From: Blastomonas aquatica
GTDB lineage: Bacteria > Pseudomonadota > Alphaproteobacteria > Sphingomonadales > Sphingomonadaceae
Direction of reading: 5' to 3'
NCBI RefSeq assembly: GCF_014639875.1
Contig: NZ_BMGD01000001.1
Location: 310,001-374,000 of the forward strand
Length of the DNA stretch: 64,000 nt
The translations under genes and the position numbers were made by a program. Below, in pieces: positions 45,099-53,004 of this stretch (within the stretch, counting starts at the first letter, position 1; every line of letters starts with the position of its first letter). The notes under the pieces are model-generated. The model did no database searches and was not told the DNA's origin. It saw nothing but the letters and a program-made list of their open reading frames with translations.

Positions 45099-47435
45099 AT
45101 GGCCAGTCGCGCCGCCACCAGAAACGCGCCCGATTGGCGCGACCTGATGCGTCAAAGCCTGTTGCGCAGCGGCAGCCTGATCCTGTCGCTGGTGCTGTTT
45201 TCGCTCGTCGCGTTTGCGGCCGTGGCGCTCCTCACGTACCACCAGACCGACGCCTCGTTCAATACTGCCGCAGGTGGTCCGATCGATAACTGGATGGGAA
45301 CCACCGGCGCATGGATTGCCGACATGATGCTGTTTTTGGCTGGTCCCGCCGGCGCGGCGCTGCTGCCGATCACTGCGGTGCAGGCGCACCGCTTGTGGAT
45401 CAACCGTCCGTTGGGCTTCTGGCGCCGTTCGGTTGCTGTCACGGTGATCAGCATCGTGCTGCTGGCTGTGGCCGTTACCGTGTTCGTCGGCGAATCCGCA
45501 CAGCATTTCCCTGCAGGTCCCGGCGGTCTGATCGGGCTGGTCGGCGCACGCGGAATCCATGGGCTTGCAGGATTGTTGCCGCCCGCCGGGGTGGCGTGGG
45601 CTGTTTATACCACCGCCACACTGCTGGCACTGGGCGGAACGGTGCTTGGCTGGAAGGCGCTGGGGCTGGAGCGCGGACTGCTGCGTATGCCGCCGATCAA
45701 AGTCAGCGTGCCTGAGGCGCTGTTCCGCAAGCCGATCGGCCCGACCATCGACGAGGATGATGAAGAAGCGATCGAGGGTCTGCAAGAGACCCCGCGCGCC
45801 GCTCTGGCCGCGCCGCGCAAGGAAGCCGTTCCCGACACTCGCCCACCGCCGGAGATCACCGAGCCCTCACTGCGTCCTGCCAAGGCCCAGTTGGGTCCCA
45901 AAAGCAAGCAGGGCGATTTCTTTGGCCCCTATGACCTGCCCTCGGTCGACCTGCTCGATCCGCCGCCGACCAGCACCGGCCCCGCGCTCGACAAGATCGC
46001 GCTGGAACGCAACGCGCGGCTGCTCGAAACCGTGCTCAGCGATTTCAACGTCAAGGGCGAGATCACTGCGGTGCGCCCCGGCCCGGTCGTAACCCGCTAC
46101 GAATTGCTCCCAGCGCCGGGTATCAAAGCTAACCGCGTGATCCAGCTCGCCGACGATATCGCACGCAACATGTCGGCACGGTCGGCGCGCGTTGCCGCGA
46201 TCCCGTGCCGCAAGGAACTGGGCATCGAACTGCCGAACCAGCACCGCGATGCCGTGGTGCTGCACGAGATGATCGGATCGACCCACTTTGCCGAGAATAC
46301 CGGCCAGCTGCCGGTGATCCTGGGCAAGAACATCTCGGGCGATCCGGTGATCGCCGATCTCGCGCCGATGCCGCACCTGCTGATCGCGGGCACCACCGGG
46401 TCGGGCAAATCGGTCGGCCTCAACGCGATGATCCTCTCACTGCTCTACCGGATGACTCCGGAAACGCTGCGGCTGATCATGATCGATCCTAAGATGCTCG
46501 AACTGTCGATCTATGACGGCATCCCGCATCTGCTCTCCCCTGTTGTCACCGAACCGCAAAAGGCGATCCGCGCGCTCAAATGGGCGGTCGAGCAGATGGA
46601 AGAGCGCTACCGGATGATGAGCGAGCTCAAGGTCCGCAGCCTCGTCAACTTCAACGACAAGATCCGCGTCGCCAAAGCCAAGGGCATCCCGCTGGGCGAA
46701 GAGGTCCAGACCGGCTGGGATCCGGTGAGTGGCCAGCCTCAGTACGAGAAAAAGCAGCTCGATTACGAGCCGATGCCGCAGATCGTGGTGATCGTCGACG
46801 AGCTCGCCGACCTGATGATGACCGCGGGCAAGGAGGTCGAGTTCCTGATCCAGCGGCTGGCGCAGAAGGCGCGCGCGGCAGGCATCCACCTGATCATGGC
46901 GACGCAGCGTCCGTCGGTCGATGTCATCACCGGCGTGATCAAGGCCAACCTGCCGACCCGCATCAGCTTCCACGTCACCAGCAAGATCGACTCACGTACT
47001 ATCCTGGGTGAACAGGGTGCCGAGCAGCTGCTGGGCAAGGGCGATATGCTGTACATGTCGGGCGGCAAACAGGTCGAGCGCGTCCATGGGCCGTTCGTCT
47101 CGGATGAGGAGGTCCGCCGCGTCGCCGATCACTGGCGCTCACAGGGAGCGCCCGATTACATCCAGGCGGTGACCGAAGAGCCAGAGGATGGCGGCTTTGC
47201 GCTCGACGGGGCGAGCCTCGACGATACGCCCGAAGAGCAGATGTACCGCAACGCCTGCCAGATCGTGTTCGAAAGCCAGAAAGCCTCGACCAGCTGGCTG
47301 CAACGGCAATTGCGCATCGGCTACAACAGCGCGGCGCGTCTGGTCGAACGGATGGAAGAGGATGGCTTCATCAGCGCGCCCAATCATGTCGGGCGGCGCG
47401 AAGTGTTCCGCGACAAGGACGGCAACCCGCTCTGA
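45099..47435 (+). CDS. ftsK: DNA translocase FtsK
   Basis: A 778-aa protein. An N-terminal domain with four membrane helices (starting SLILSLVLFSLVAFAAVALL) is followed by a proline/acidic linker of about 90 residues, the alpha domain, and the RecA-like motor with Walker A GTTGSGKSVGLN (about 431-442) and Walker B IVVIVDELADLMMTAG. A C-terminal gamma winged helix (STSWLQRQLRIGYNSAARLV) reads polarity sequences. It anchors at the divisome and pumps chromosome termini for XerCD resolution. The linker is short, as in alphaproteobacteria. ATG 45099 (MASRAATRN) follows a CAGGA-type ribosome site. Confidence 0.97.
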   Translation: MASRAATRNAPDWRDLMRQSLLRSGSLILSLVLFSLVAFAAVALLTYHQTDASFNTAAGGPIDNWMGTTGAWIADMMLFLAGPAGAALLPITAVQAHRLWINRPLGFWRRSVAVTVISIVLLAVAVTVFVGESAQHFPAGPGGLIGLVGARGIHGLAGLLPPAGVAWAVYTTATLLALGGTVLGWKALGLERGLLRMPPIKVSVPEALFRKPIGPTIDEDDEEAIEGLQETPRAALAAPRKEAVPDTRPPPEITEPSLRPAKAQLGPKSKQGDFFGPYDLPSVDLLDPPPTSTGPALDKIALERNARLLETVLSDFNVKGEITAVRPGPVVTRYELLPAPGIKANRVIQLADDIARNMSARSARVAAIPCRKELGIELPNQHRDAVVLHEMIGSTHFAENTGQLPVILGKNISGDPVIADLAPMPHLLIAGTTGSGKSVGLNAMILSLLYRMTPETLRLIMIDPKMLELSIYDGIPHLLSPVVTEPQKAIRALKWAVEQMEERYRMMSELKVRSLVNFNDKIRVAKAKGIPLGEEVQTGWDPVSGQPQYEKKQLDYEPMPQIVVIVDELADLMMTAGKEVEFLIQRLAQKARAAGIHLIMATQRPSVDVITGVIKANLPTRISFHVTSKIDSRTILGEQGAEQLLGKGDMLYMSGGKQVERVHGPFVSDEEVRRVADHWRSQGAPDYIQAVTEEPEDGGFALDGASLDDTPEEQMYRNACQIVFESQKASTSWLQRQLRIGYNSAARLVERMEEDGFISAPNHVGRREVFRDKDGNPL

Positions 47436-47444
47436 CCGCGCGGG

Positions 47445-48506
47445 TCACTTCTCGCCTGCGACCTTAATATCCTTTTCCAGCAGCGTCTTCACGTAAAGAC
47501 GCTGCACCATCACGAACAATACGACGGTCAGCGGCGCTGCCAAAAGTACGCCGATGAAGCCGAACAGCAAGCCGGCGGCCACGACAGCGAACAACAGAAC
47601 AGCGGGAGGCACATCCACCGCGTGCTTCTGAATCATCGGTTGCAGTAGGTAACTCTGCAGTTGCTGCACGATGATATACAGAACCAGCGTCCAAAGAGCC
47701 ACCGTGGGCGAGACGGTGAACGCCAGCAGCACGGCGGGAACTGCGGCGATGATCGGACCCACCATCGGAATGACATCGAGAAGCCCCGCAATCAGCCCTA
47801 GGCCACCGGCGGCAGGGACACCCAACAGGGCAAGCCCCGCCCCCGAGAACAGCGCGACGAACACCGAGGATACCGCTTGACCGAGCATCCAGCCACGCAA
47901 TCCGCGGGCTGCATCCTCGAGTGCCTCATCCAACGGCCCCTCCGCGCGGCGCGGCATCAACAGCACCACTCCGCGCCGATAGACCTGCGGATCGCTGGCT
48001 ATGAAGATCGCCCCAAAAAAGATCAGCAGAAAATTGGCAAGGCTGCTTGTGGCTGTCATCGCAAAACCACCCAATCGCGACGCCATGGTAGAGATGTCAC
48101 CGCTGCCCTGCCTGAACAATTCGCGCGCCGAATCTCCCAGCCCCAATTGGTCGAGTTGCGCTTCGACATTGTCGATCGCAGACGGGATACTCTGGCGGAT
48201 GGTATCGAATTGGCTGGCAAGCTGTGACCCGAACAGGGTGAACACTCCGGCAAAAACCCCCAGCAACAACAGCACCGAAATGGCGAGCGCCGGGCCCCGG
48301 TTCATACCGGTAATACGGCAAACCCCGCTGGCGATCGAGGAAAACACCGCTGCCAGGACCAATGCTGCAAAGACCATCATCAGGAAACCGGCCAATTCGA
48401 CCAGCAACCATGCAAGTCCCAAAATGGCAACCACGACCATCGTCATGGCGGCAACCCTGCCCATGCCGGGCATGGGGTTCCGGCTGTCTCGGTTTGCAGG
48501 CTCCAT
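47445..48506 (-). CDS. AI-2E family (PerM-like) transporter
   Basis: A 353-aa membrane protein of the AI-2 exporter superfamily. N-terminal hydrophobic helices are followed by an extended amphipathic periplasmic region (about 85-145, FDTIRQSIPSAIDNVEAQL) and the conserved C-terminal half with GLIAGLLDVIPMVGPIIAAVPAVL and FGFIGVLLAAPLTVVLFVMV, described in part. Members export various small molecules or act as Na+/H+ antiporters; autoinducer-2 itself is not implied. It converges on ftsK (9 bp between stops). A perfect 10-bp hairpin lies inside its 3' coding end. Confidence 0.85.
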   Translation of the reverse strand: MEPANRDSRNPMPGMGRVAAMTMVVVAILGLAWLLVELAGFLMMVFAALVLAAVFSSIASGVCRITGMNRGPALAISVLLLLGVFAGVFTLFGSQLASQFDTIRQSIPSAIDNVEAQLDQLGLGDSARELFRQGSGDISTMASRLGGFAMTATSSLANFLLIFFGAIFIASDPQVYRRGVVLLMPRRAEGPLDEALEDAARGLRGWMLGQAVSSVFVALFSGAGLALLGVPAAGGLGLIAGLLDVIPMVGPIIAAVPAVLLAFTVSPTVALWTLVLYIIVQQLQSYLLQPMIQKHAVDVPPAVLLFAVVAAGLLFGFIGVLLAAPLTVVLFVMVQRLYVKTLLEKDIKVAGEK

Positions 48507-48645
48507 CGGGTTAGACTTTCACAAGAGAATTGCACCACCGGCAAGTAGCCAGTGGTGCATATGATGGCCTAGATATCATCGGTTATTCAGTGGGAAAAGC
48601 AGCGAAAATAGGCGCCTACTTGTCCATGGTTGGGCGAGCCTGAGG

Positions 48646-48819
48646 CTATGTCACCTTCTTGTAGATGAAGGTGCCAATTACGAACAGCGCAACCGCAATC
48701 ACAACAGCGATCCAGAACAGGATTTTGGCCAGATCCCAAGCAAAGCCTGCAAGGCCGCCGAAACCCAGGACACCTAGAACGAGGGCGATAATGGCGAAGA
48801 TGAGGGCAGCTCTGAGCAT
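48646..48819 (-). CDS. DUF1328 (YtjA-like) small membrane protein
   Basis: A 57-aa peptide from ATG 48819 to TAG 48646. It starts MLRAALIFAIIALVLGVLGF, then GGLAGFAWDLAKILFWIAVV, and ends IYKKVT. It has two transmembrane helices joined by a GFxGLAG-type turn, which is the DUF1328/UPF0391 pattern. AAAGGA is the ribosome site. Such peptides are often strongly stress-induced; a GGAAC-N17-CGT promoter of the EcfG general-stress type lies upstream. Function unknown. Confidence 0.88.
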   Translation of the reverse strand: MLRAALIFAIIALVLGVLGFGGLAGFAWDLAKILFWIAVVIAVALFVIGTFIYKKVT

Positions 48820-48866
48820 GAAGGATCCTTTCAGCGGATGTTCGCGGTAATGTCTTGCATCACGTT

Positions 48867-48891
48867 ACGCCAAACCGCGCCGAACGGTTCC
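48867..48891 (-). promoter_or_regulatory. EcfG-type (general stress sigma) promoter candidate
   Basis: On the minus strand -35 GGAAC (48891-48887), a 17-bp spacer, and -10 CGT(A) (48869-48867) match the alphaproteobacterial EcfG consensus GGAAC-N16/17-CGTT except the last base. The predicted start leaves a leader of about 40 nt before the DUF1328 ATG. Confidence 0.5.
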
Positions 48892-48935
48892 GTCTCCGAA
48901 ACTACAGTTGTTCCTGCTGGATTCTGACCGAAGGG

Positions 48936-49277
48936 TCAGATCGAAAAACTCGAACCGCAGCCACACCCCGAGGCGGCATTGGGATTGGTCACCTGAAACG
49001 CCGAACCGCCAAGCGATTCGACAAAATCGACCGCGCTGCCGCGCACCAGATCCAGGCTCGTCTCATCGACAACGAGCGACACACCATCCTGGATAGCGAC
49101 GGTGTCACCGTGTTCCGGCGCATCTGCTAGGCCGAAGCGATATTGAAAGCCCGAACACCCGCCACCTTCCACCGACAGGCGGAGCACGGCAGGTTTGCCC
49201 TGCTTGGCCGCGATTGCAGCCACACGGCTTGCAGCGCTGGGGGTGAGGATGATGTCGGTGGTTGCGGTATGGTCCAT
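48936..49277 (-). CDS. erpA: A-type iron-sulfur carrier protein (ErpA/IscA family)
   Basis: A 113-aa HesB/IscA fold protein with the three conserved cysteines Cys41 (GGGCSGF), Cys105 and Cys107 (GCGCGSSF). It delivers Fe-S clusters to apoproteins, in many bacteria to the isoprenoid enzymes IspG/IspH. An N-terminal HTATTDIILTPSAA and YRFGLAD loop match the ErpA/IscA group; the exact subfamily (ErpA versus IscA/SufA) is not certain because no isc or suf genes are in the window. Confidence 0.88.
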   Translation of the reverse strand: MDHTATTDIILTPSAASRVAAIAAKQGKPAVLRLSVEGGGCSGFQYRFGLADAPEHGDTVAIQDGVSLVVDETSLDLVRGSAVDFVESLGGSAFQVTNPNAASGCGCGSSFSI

Positions 49278-49355
49278 GAGCCCAACATAAGCCTTCCGGG
49301 CCGCAGCGACAAGCCGCCACCTGCCAAGCGATTATGGCTGCGCCCGCCCCCAAAA

Positions 49356-49388
49356 CAAAAAAGGGGCCGGTCCGAAGACCGACCCCAA
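49356..49388 (-). terminator. Rho-independent terminator of ompA
   Basis: On the minus strand, GGGGTCGGTC-TTCG-GACCGGCCCC forms a 10-bp stem with a stable UUCG loop and one G-U pair, followed by TTTTTTG. It lies 35 bp after the ompA stop and is one of the clearest terminators in the window. Confidence 0.95.
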
Positions 49389-49422
49389 TTTTGCTGCCAG
49401 ATCTTTCGACCCGGCGAGTGGC

Positions 49423-50541
49423 TTACATGCCCGAACCTGGACCGTACGTGATTTCCACACGACGGTTCTGAAGTTCGCGAACGCCATCGGCGGTCTGCAC
49501 GCGGTTCTGGGTTTCCCCGAATGCCTGAGTGCTGATCGCGTTTGCCGGGATGTTCCGCGAGACCAAGTAGGCCTGAACGGAGTCGGCACGGCGCTGAGAC
49601 AGACCAACGTTGTAGCTGGCTGCACCCGAACGGTCGGCGTGACCTGCGAGCATGATCGGAACCGAACCACAGCTGCCATAGGCTGCCACGGCGTTGTCCA
49701 GAATGGTCGCTGCTTCCGGCGTGATGTTCGACTTGTCGAAGTCGAAGAACACGATGTACGGACCCTTCTCGCAAACCGGCGGAGGCGGCGGCGGAGGTGG
49801 CGGAGGAGGCGGCGGTGGCGGAGGAGGCGGCGGCGGGGGAGGAGGAGGCGGAGCCGCTTCTTCACCACCGAAGTTGTAGATGATGCTGCCCAGGATCGAG
49901 TGGCTGCGGAAGCGGCCATCGAAATCACGACCACCAGCGTCGATCAGGCTGACCGAGTCGCTGTTGAAGAAGCGATACTTCAGACCCACGTCCCAGCTGT
50001 CGCTGAGCGGAGCACGAACGCCAGCGAGAACCTGCCATGCGAAGCCGGTGTCGGAGTCGTTCAGGAATGCCGAACGGCCGGGGTTGGTAGCTGCTGCAGT
50101 GATATCCGTACGGGCAACACCGACGCCGCCACCGATAAAGCCCTGAAGGCCATCGTTGTCGCCGAAGTCGACCAGGCCGTTAAGCATGAACGCCAGAACG
50201 TTGGCCGAACCAACTGCATTCGAGCTACCGATCAAAGCAGGAAGGGGCGCACCGCGTGCGATTGCGACAGTGCTCTGCACATCGGTCAGGTCAGCTTCAC
50301 GATAGCTGACTTCGGCTTCCATACGGAAGGGGCCGAAATCGTAACCGACGATACCGCCGACATCATAACCGGTGTCTGCATTCACGATCACCGCATTGCT
50401 GACCGCGCCGACATCGAACTCGATATCCTCAACGATCATGGCGCCGCCTTCGACGCCAACGTACCACTCGCCATCACGGGCAAACGCCGGTGTGGTCAGG
50501 GCGGTAGATGCCAACGCCAGTCCTATGACTAACTTGCGCAT
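49423..50541 (-). CDS. ompA: OmpA-family outer membrane protein with polyproline linker
   Basis: A 372-aa protein. The signal peptide is MRKLVIGLALASTALTTPAFA, then comes an eight-stranded beta-barrel (about 22-220; GEWYVGVEGGAMIVEDIEF, ending SILGSIIYNFGG). A linker of about 25 consecutive prolines follows, then a C-terminal OmpA/Pal peptidoglycan-binding domain (IVFFDFDKSNITPEAATIL; LAGHADRSGAASYNVGLSQRRA in part). It tethers the outer membrane to the cell wall. The start MRKLV (50541) is clear from the signal peptide. The polyproline is unusually pure and long. Confidence 0.95.
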   Translation of the reverse strand: MRKLVIGLALASTALTTPAFARDGEWYVGVEGGAMIVEDIEFDVGAVSNAVIVNADTGYDVGGIVGYDFGPFRMEAEVSYREADLTDVQSTVAIARGAPLPALIGSSNAVGSANVLAFMLNGLVDFGDNDGLQGFIGGGVGVARTDITAAATNPGRSAFLNDSDTGFAWQVLAGVRAPLSDSWDVGLKYRFFNSDSVSLIDAGGRDFDGRFRSHSILGSIIYNFGGEEAAPPPPPPPPPPPPPPPPPPPPPPPPPVCEKGPYIVFFDFDKSNITPEAATILDNAVAAYGSCGSVPIMLAGHADRSGAASYNVGLSQRRADSVQAYLVSRNIPANAISTQAFGETQNRVQTADGVRELQNRRVEITYGPGSGM

Positions 50542-50762
50542 AGATATTCCCCTTATAATTAGGATTTGAAACGACAACTCGGGAACGTTACTAACCCCAA
50601 CCTAGTTGCCACGCAAGCGCGGTTTTGCCGATAGTGTTGCCGAAATGTCGCCATTTCAGGGTGTGTCGGACAAAAAGTGGTTGTTGCCGACCCGTCCTTG
50701 AAGACTGGATCGACCGCGCCTGTCATTTTCGAATCATAACAGTAGAATATCCATGAGATCAA

Positions 50763-51182
50763 TCATGTAGCGTCAAGCAGGCCAAATTGTCGCAGAGCCA
50801 TCAACACCGCGCTAAGGGCGTTACGTGCTTCAAGATCGATAACCGTGCCGCCTGTTGGCTCGGCAGCCGAGGTTGCCCCACGCCATGCACCTCCATCGAA
50901 AATGCGCACGATCGCTCGGTCTCGATCGTACATCCGCATTCCTGCTACCGGTGTGACAAAGCGCCAACCGCCTGCGGTAAAGACGGCGATGGTGCCAGCT
51001 CTCCCCGCCCATGCCCCGACAGGTGCCTCATCGACGATCCACACCCTTCCCTCGGCCAAATCCAGGGTCGCAGGATCTGAAACCTTCGACTCGGTGCATC
51101 CGCTGAGCAGCGCGTCGATCAATGCCAACGCTTCGTTGTGGGTAATTTCCTTTTGCGCCTGCGCAGCGAGCATGGCTATGCT
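50763..51182 (-). pseudogene. 5'-truncated DUF2793 gene (GTA/prophage remnant)
   Basis: The sequence from about 51182 encodes IAMLAAQAQKEITHNEALALID, RVWIVDEAPVGAWAGRAGTIAVF and the C-terminal TGGTVIDLEARNALSAVLMAL, which is the DUF2793 domain found at the end of gene transfer agent and prophage tail clusters in sphingomonads. The first residues, including a proper start, are missing. Upstream in the same frame there is only out-of-frame terminase sequence. This is the 3' side of a deletion junction at about 51180. It has no start and no ribosome site of its own. Confidence 0.75.
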
Positions 51183-51624
51183 CCGGACCACGCAGGCTCT
51201 CGGGCTCAGCGGCGGAATACAGCATCGCCTGCGCCCCGCCGGGCCAGCGCAACCGGCGCAACGATGGCTCCCAGTGTGGCCGCGTGGCATCGGGCGCGAT
51301 TCCCAGCAGCCCGCTCTGCCCCTCCACCATAACGCTGCGCGCTTCGGCGAGGTTCGCTGCGACCAGCGCGATCCGCGCATCGGGCAGCGCCTCGCCGATC
51401 GCGCGCACCCATTCGGCCCCGGCGCGGGTCTTGCCAAAGCCGCGCCCGGCCATGATCAGCCAGATCCGCCAGTCTCCCTCCGGAGCAATCTGGCCGGGCC
51501 TCGCCCAGAACTGCCAATGATGCGCGAGGCCCATTGCCGCTGCATCGCTCATCCCGTTGATATAGCGCCGCGCCGCAGCAGCCGGCATTGCCGCCAGCCG
51601 CTCGGCGAGCGAGCGCCCGGTCAT
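51178..51624 (-). pseudogene. 3'-truncated large terminase (TerL) gene
   Basis: The first about 149 codons encode the N-terminal ATPase part of a phage/GTA large terminase: LAHHWQFWARPGQI, DWRIWLIMAGRGFGKTRAGAEWVR (Walker A, in part), DARIALVAANLAEARSVMVEG and SAAEPESLRGPEH. At that point homology stops at a junction with a DUF2793 gene in another frame. The Walker B acid, ATPase completion and nuclease domain are gone, so packaging activity is lost. Its start overlaps the small-subunit-like gene by four bases. The intact 5' end and clean junction suggest a single out-of-frame deletion. Confidence 0.78.
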
Positions 51625-52097
51625 TGCGCTGGCGCCGCGTCGCGATCTTCGGACTGGTCCGTGCCGATAGCGGTATCCAGCCGCTGGCGGATCTGTTCAA
51701 GCGTCGCGGCAAGCTGGTCGCGGGCGACTACCGCTGCCACTACATCGCCGCCTGCCCCCTCATTGCGTCCCTTTTCGACATTCGCCTTGTACGCCATAAG
51801 CAGCTTGAGGCCCTGCGCATCGTCATATTCGGTCGCGCGGCCGATGCTGCCATCGGGCCGCTTGACGGGCTTGAGCGTACCGAACCGCGCGGTCTTGAGC
51901 ATCCGGAATTCCAGCTCGTCATAGCCGGTCGCAATCGCCGACTGCCAGCCGTTGCTGAACGCGGGGCTGATCGCACGCAACCGGTACACCGCCGAGCGCG
52001 ATATCCCCGCACGCTTTGCCGCGACTGAAACGTTCGACGTTTCAGCCAGATGATCGAGAAACGCCCGCAGGCATTCCTCCGACACAGTTTCGGACAA
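51621..52097 (-). CDS. Small-terminase-like (TerS) protein of the GTA/prophage remnant
   Basis: A 158-aa helical protein with an N-terminal helix-turn-helix (AFLDHLAETSNVSVAAKRAGISRSAVYRLRA), a middle region on bulky-side Trp/Tyr residues (NGWQSAIATGYDELEFRML) and a charged C-terminal tail. It resembles the first gene of RcGTA-like clusters, which acts as small terminase. It overlaps the truncated TerL gene by four bases (ATGA). The frame itself is intact, though its partner is dead. The IS1595-type element inserted about 110 bp upstream of its start. Confidence 0.7.
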   Translation of the reverse strand: MSETVSEECLRAFLDHLAETSNVSVAAKRAGISRSAVYRLRAISPAFSNGWQSAIATGYDELEFRMLKTARFGTLKPVKRPDGSIGRATEYDDAQGLKLLMAYKANVEKGRNEGAGGDVVAAVVARDQLAATLEQIRQRLDTAIGTDQSEDRDAAPAQ

Positions 52098-52196
52098 ACG
52101 GGAATCTCCGCAAACGTGGTCACGCGAAAAAGTAAATCACGGTCGAGAGAGCGTCCCGTCAGGCCATTTGCCCGACTCGCTTCATCTCGATCTTCA

Positions 52197-52204
52197 TGAT
52201 TTGT
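52197..52204. repeat. Left target-site duplication of the IS1595-type transposon
   Basis: TGATTTGT, identical to 55203-55210 on the other side of the element. Eight-base duplications are characteristic of the IS1595 family. Confidence 0.9.
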
Positions 52205-52228
52205 GGCGATTATGCATCTTACAAACCC
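52205..52228. repeat. Left terminal inverted repeat (IRL)
   Basis: Begins GGCGATTATGCA and ends TTACAAACCC. It matches the right repeat at 22 of 24 positions, the two differences being adjacent in the middle. Confidence 0.92.
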
Positions 52229-52283
52229 ATGGCGGAAATGCGTGGGTTGCGGGTTTTGACGGCTAACCGGGTTGGTTTGCGGA

Positions 52284-52352
52284 CCCCGGAAATAACGGGG
52301 ATCGACTCTGGCGCTGCATCAGCGCAGCCTTGCCGAGTAACGACTCGGGGGG
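52284..52352 (+). promoter_or_regulatory. Structured 5' leader of the WYL-like passenger gene
   Basis: Three consecutive hairpins precede the gene: CCCCG/CGGGG (52284-52300), GCGCTG-CAT-CAGCGC (52311-52325) and CCGAGT-AACG-ACTCGG (52333-52348). The last stem runs into the GGGGGG Shine-Dalgarno (52347-52352), so folding could limit ribosome access. It may be a cis-regulatory RNA. Whether it senses anything is unknown. Confidence 0.5.
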
Positions 52353-52357
52353 ATTAG

Positions 52358-52747
52358 ATGCGTAGGCCGATCAAGCCATTTAAAATGCCACGCCTGACCA
52401 AAGCCAAGCCTATCGAGCGCGTATGGCCTAAAAACCCGCTCGCAGCTGCAAAGAGTCGCCAAGACGCCTTACTGGCACTTGCCCAACGCCGCTGCCTCAC
52501 CTTCACTTATCACGGCTGCTATCGCGTCGTCGGCGTCTTCACAGTCGGGCTCACCCAAGCAGGAAGGCCAGCCATGAGTGCATGGCAGATCGATGGTCAG
52601 TCGAATTCTGGTACCGTGCCCAAGTGGGGCCTGTTCTGCTTTGATGAATGCTTCGACGTTGCGCTGTCTGATCTCCCAATGCCCACCCAGCCTGCCGATT
52701 ACAGCAAGGGGGCGAAACAATTCCGTATCATTGACGCAGAGTTCTAG
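52358..52747 (+). CDS. Stand-alone WYL-like domain protein (transposon passenger)
   Basis: A 129-aa protein. A basic N-terminus (MRRPIKPFKMPRLTKAKPIE) is followed by an SH3-like beta domain, LAQRRCLTFTYHGCYRVVGVFTVG, RPAMSAWQIDGQSNSG, PKWGLFCFDECFDVALSD. The pattern resembles small WYL-related proteins (a polar/aromatic ligand-sensing fold often tied to defence or DNA-damage regulation), but the classical W-Y-L triplet is not intact. It has a strong GGGGGG ribosome site within a hairpin-rich leader. It is transcribed towards the passenger operon on the opposite strand and lies near the left repeat. Confidence 0.65.
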   Translation: MRRPIKPFKMPRLTKAKPIERVWPKNPLAAAKSRQDALLALAQRRCLTFTYHGCYRVVGVFTVGLTQAGRPAMSAWQIDGQSNSGTVPKWGLFCFDECFDVALSDLPMPTQPADYSKGAKQFRIIDAEF

Positions 52748-52857
52748 ACCGCAGTCACACGGTCCGGGCAGAAACGCAGGGCCGTCATGAACGGCGCAAT
52801 CAGAAGCGTGTCCCATAGTGGTATCTAGATACCACAGGTATTATAATACCACAAGCC

Positions 52858-53004
52858 CTAGTTACGGCTCGAAAGTTCATCCGCCAGCCGCTGCAACTGG
52901 CCAGCAATCCGGTCTAACCGCTTTTCAGTTTCACTGGCTGACACAATTTGGATGGTGGCTAGCACCACGCCAACCACTGCGATCACAACGGCCTCAATCG
53001 TCAT
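52858..53004 (-). CDS. 48-aa membrane peptide, fourth passenger-operon gene
   Basis: ATG 53004 to TAG 52858. MTIEAVVIAVVGVVLATIQI is a transmembrane helix, followed by a charged amphipathic helix (ASETEKRLDRIAGQLQRLADEL) with a coiled-coil heptad pattern. Its start overlaps the stop of the preceding 44-aa gene by four bases (ATGA). It has no recognised family. A short single-helix peptide beside a HEPN-like protein could be a membrane effector, an anchor or a regulator; none of this can be decided here. Confidence 0.6.
   Translation of the reverse strand: MTIEAVVIAVVGVVLATIQIVSASETEKRLDRIAGQLQRLADELSSRN

Noticed and set aside
49694-49879. Plus-strand frame encoding a run of about 25 glycines
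   Set aside because: It is the complement of the OmpA polyproline codons.
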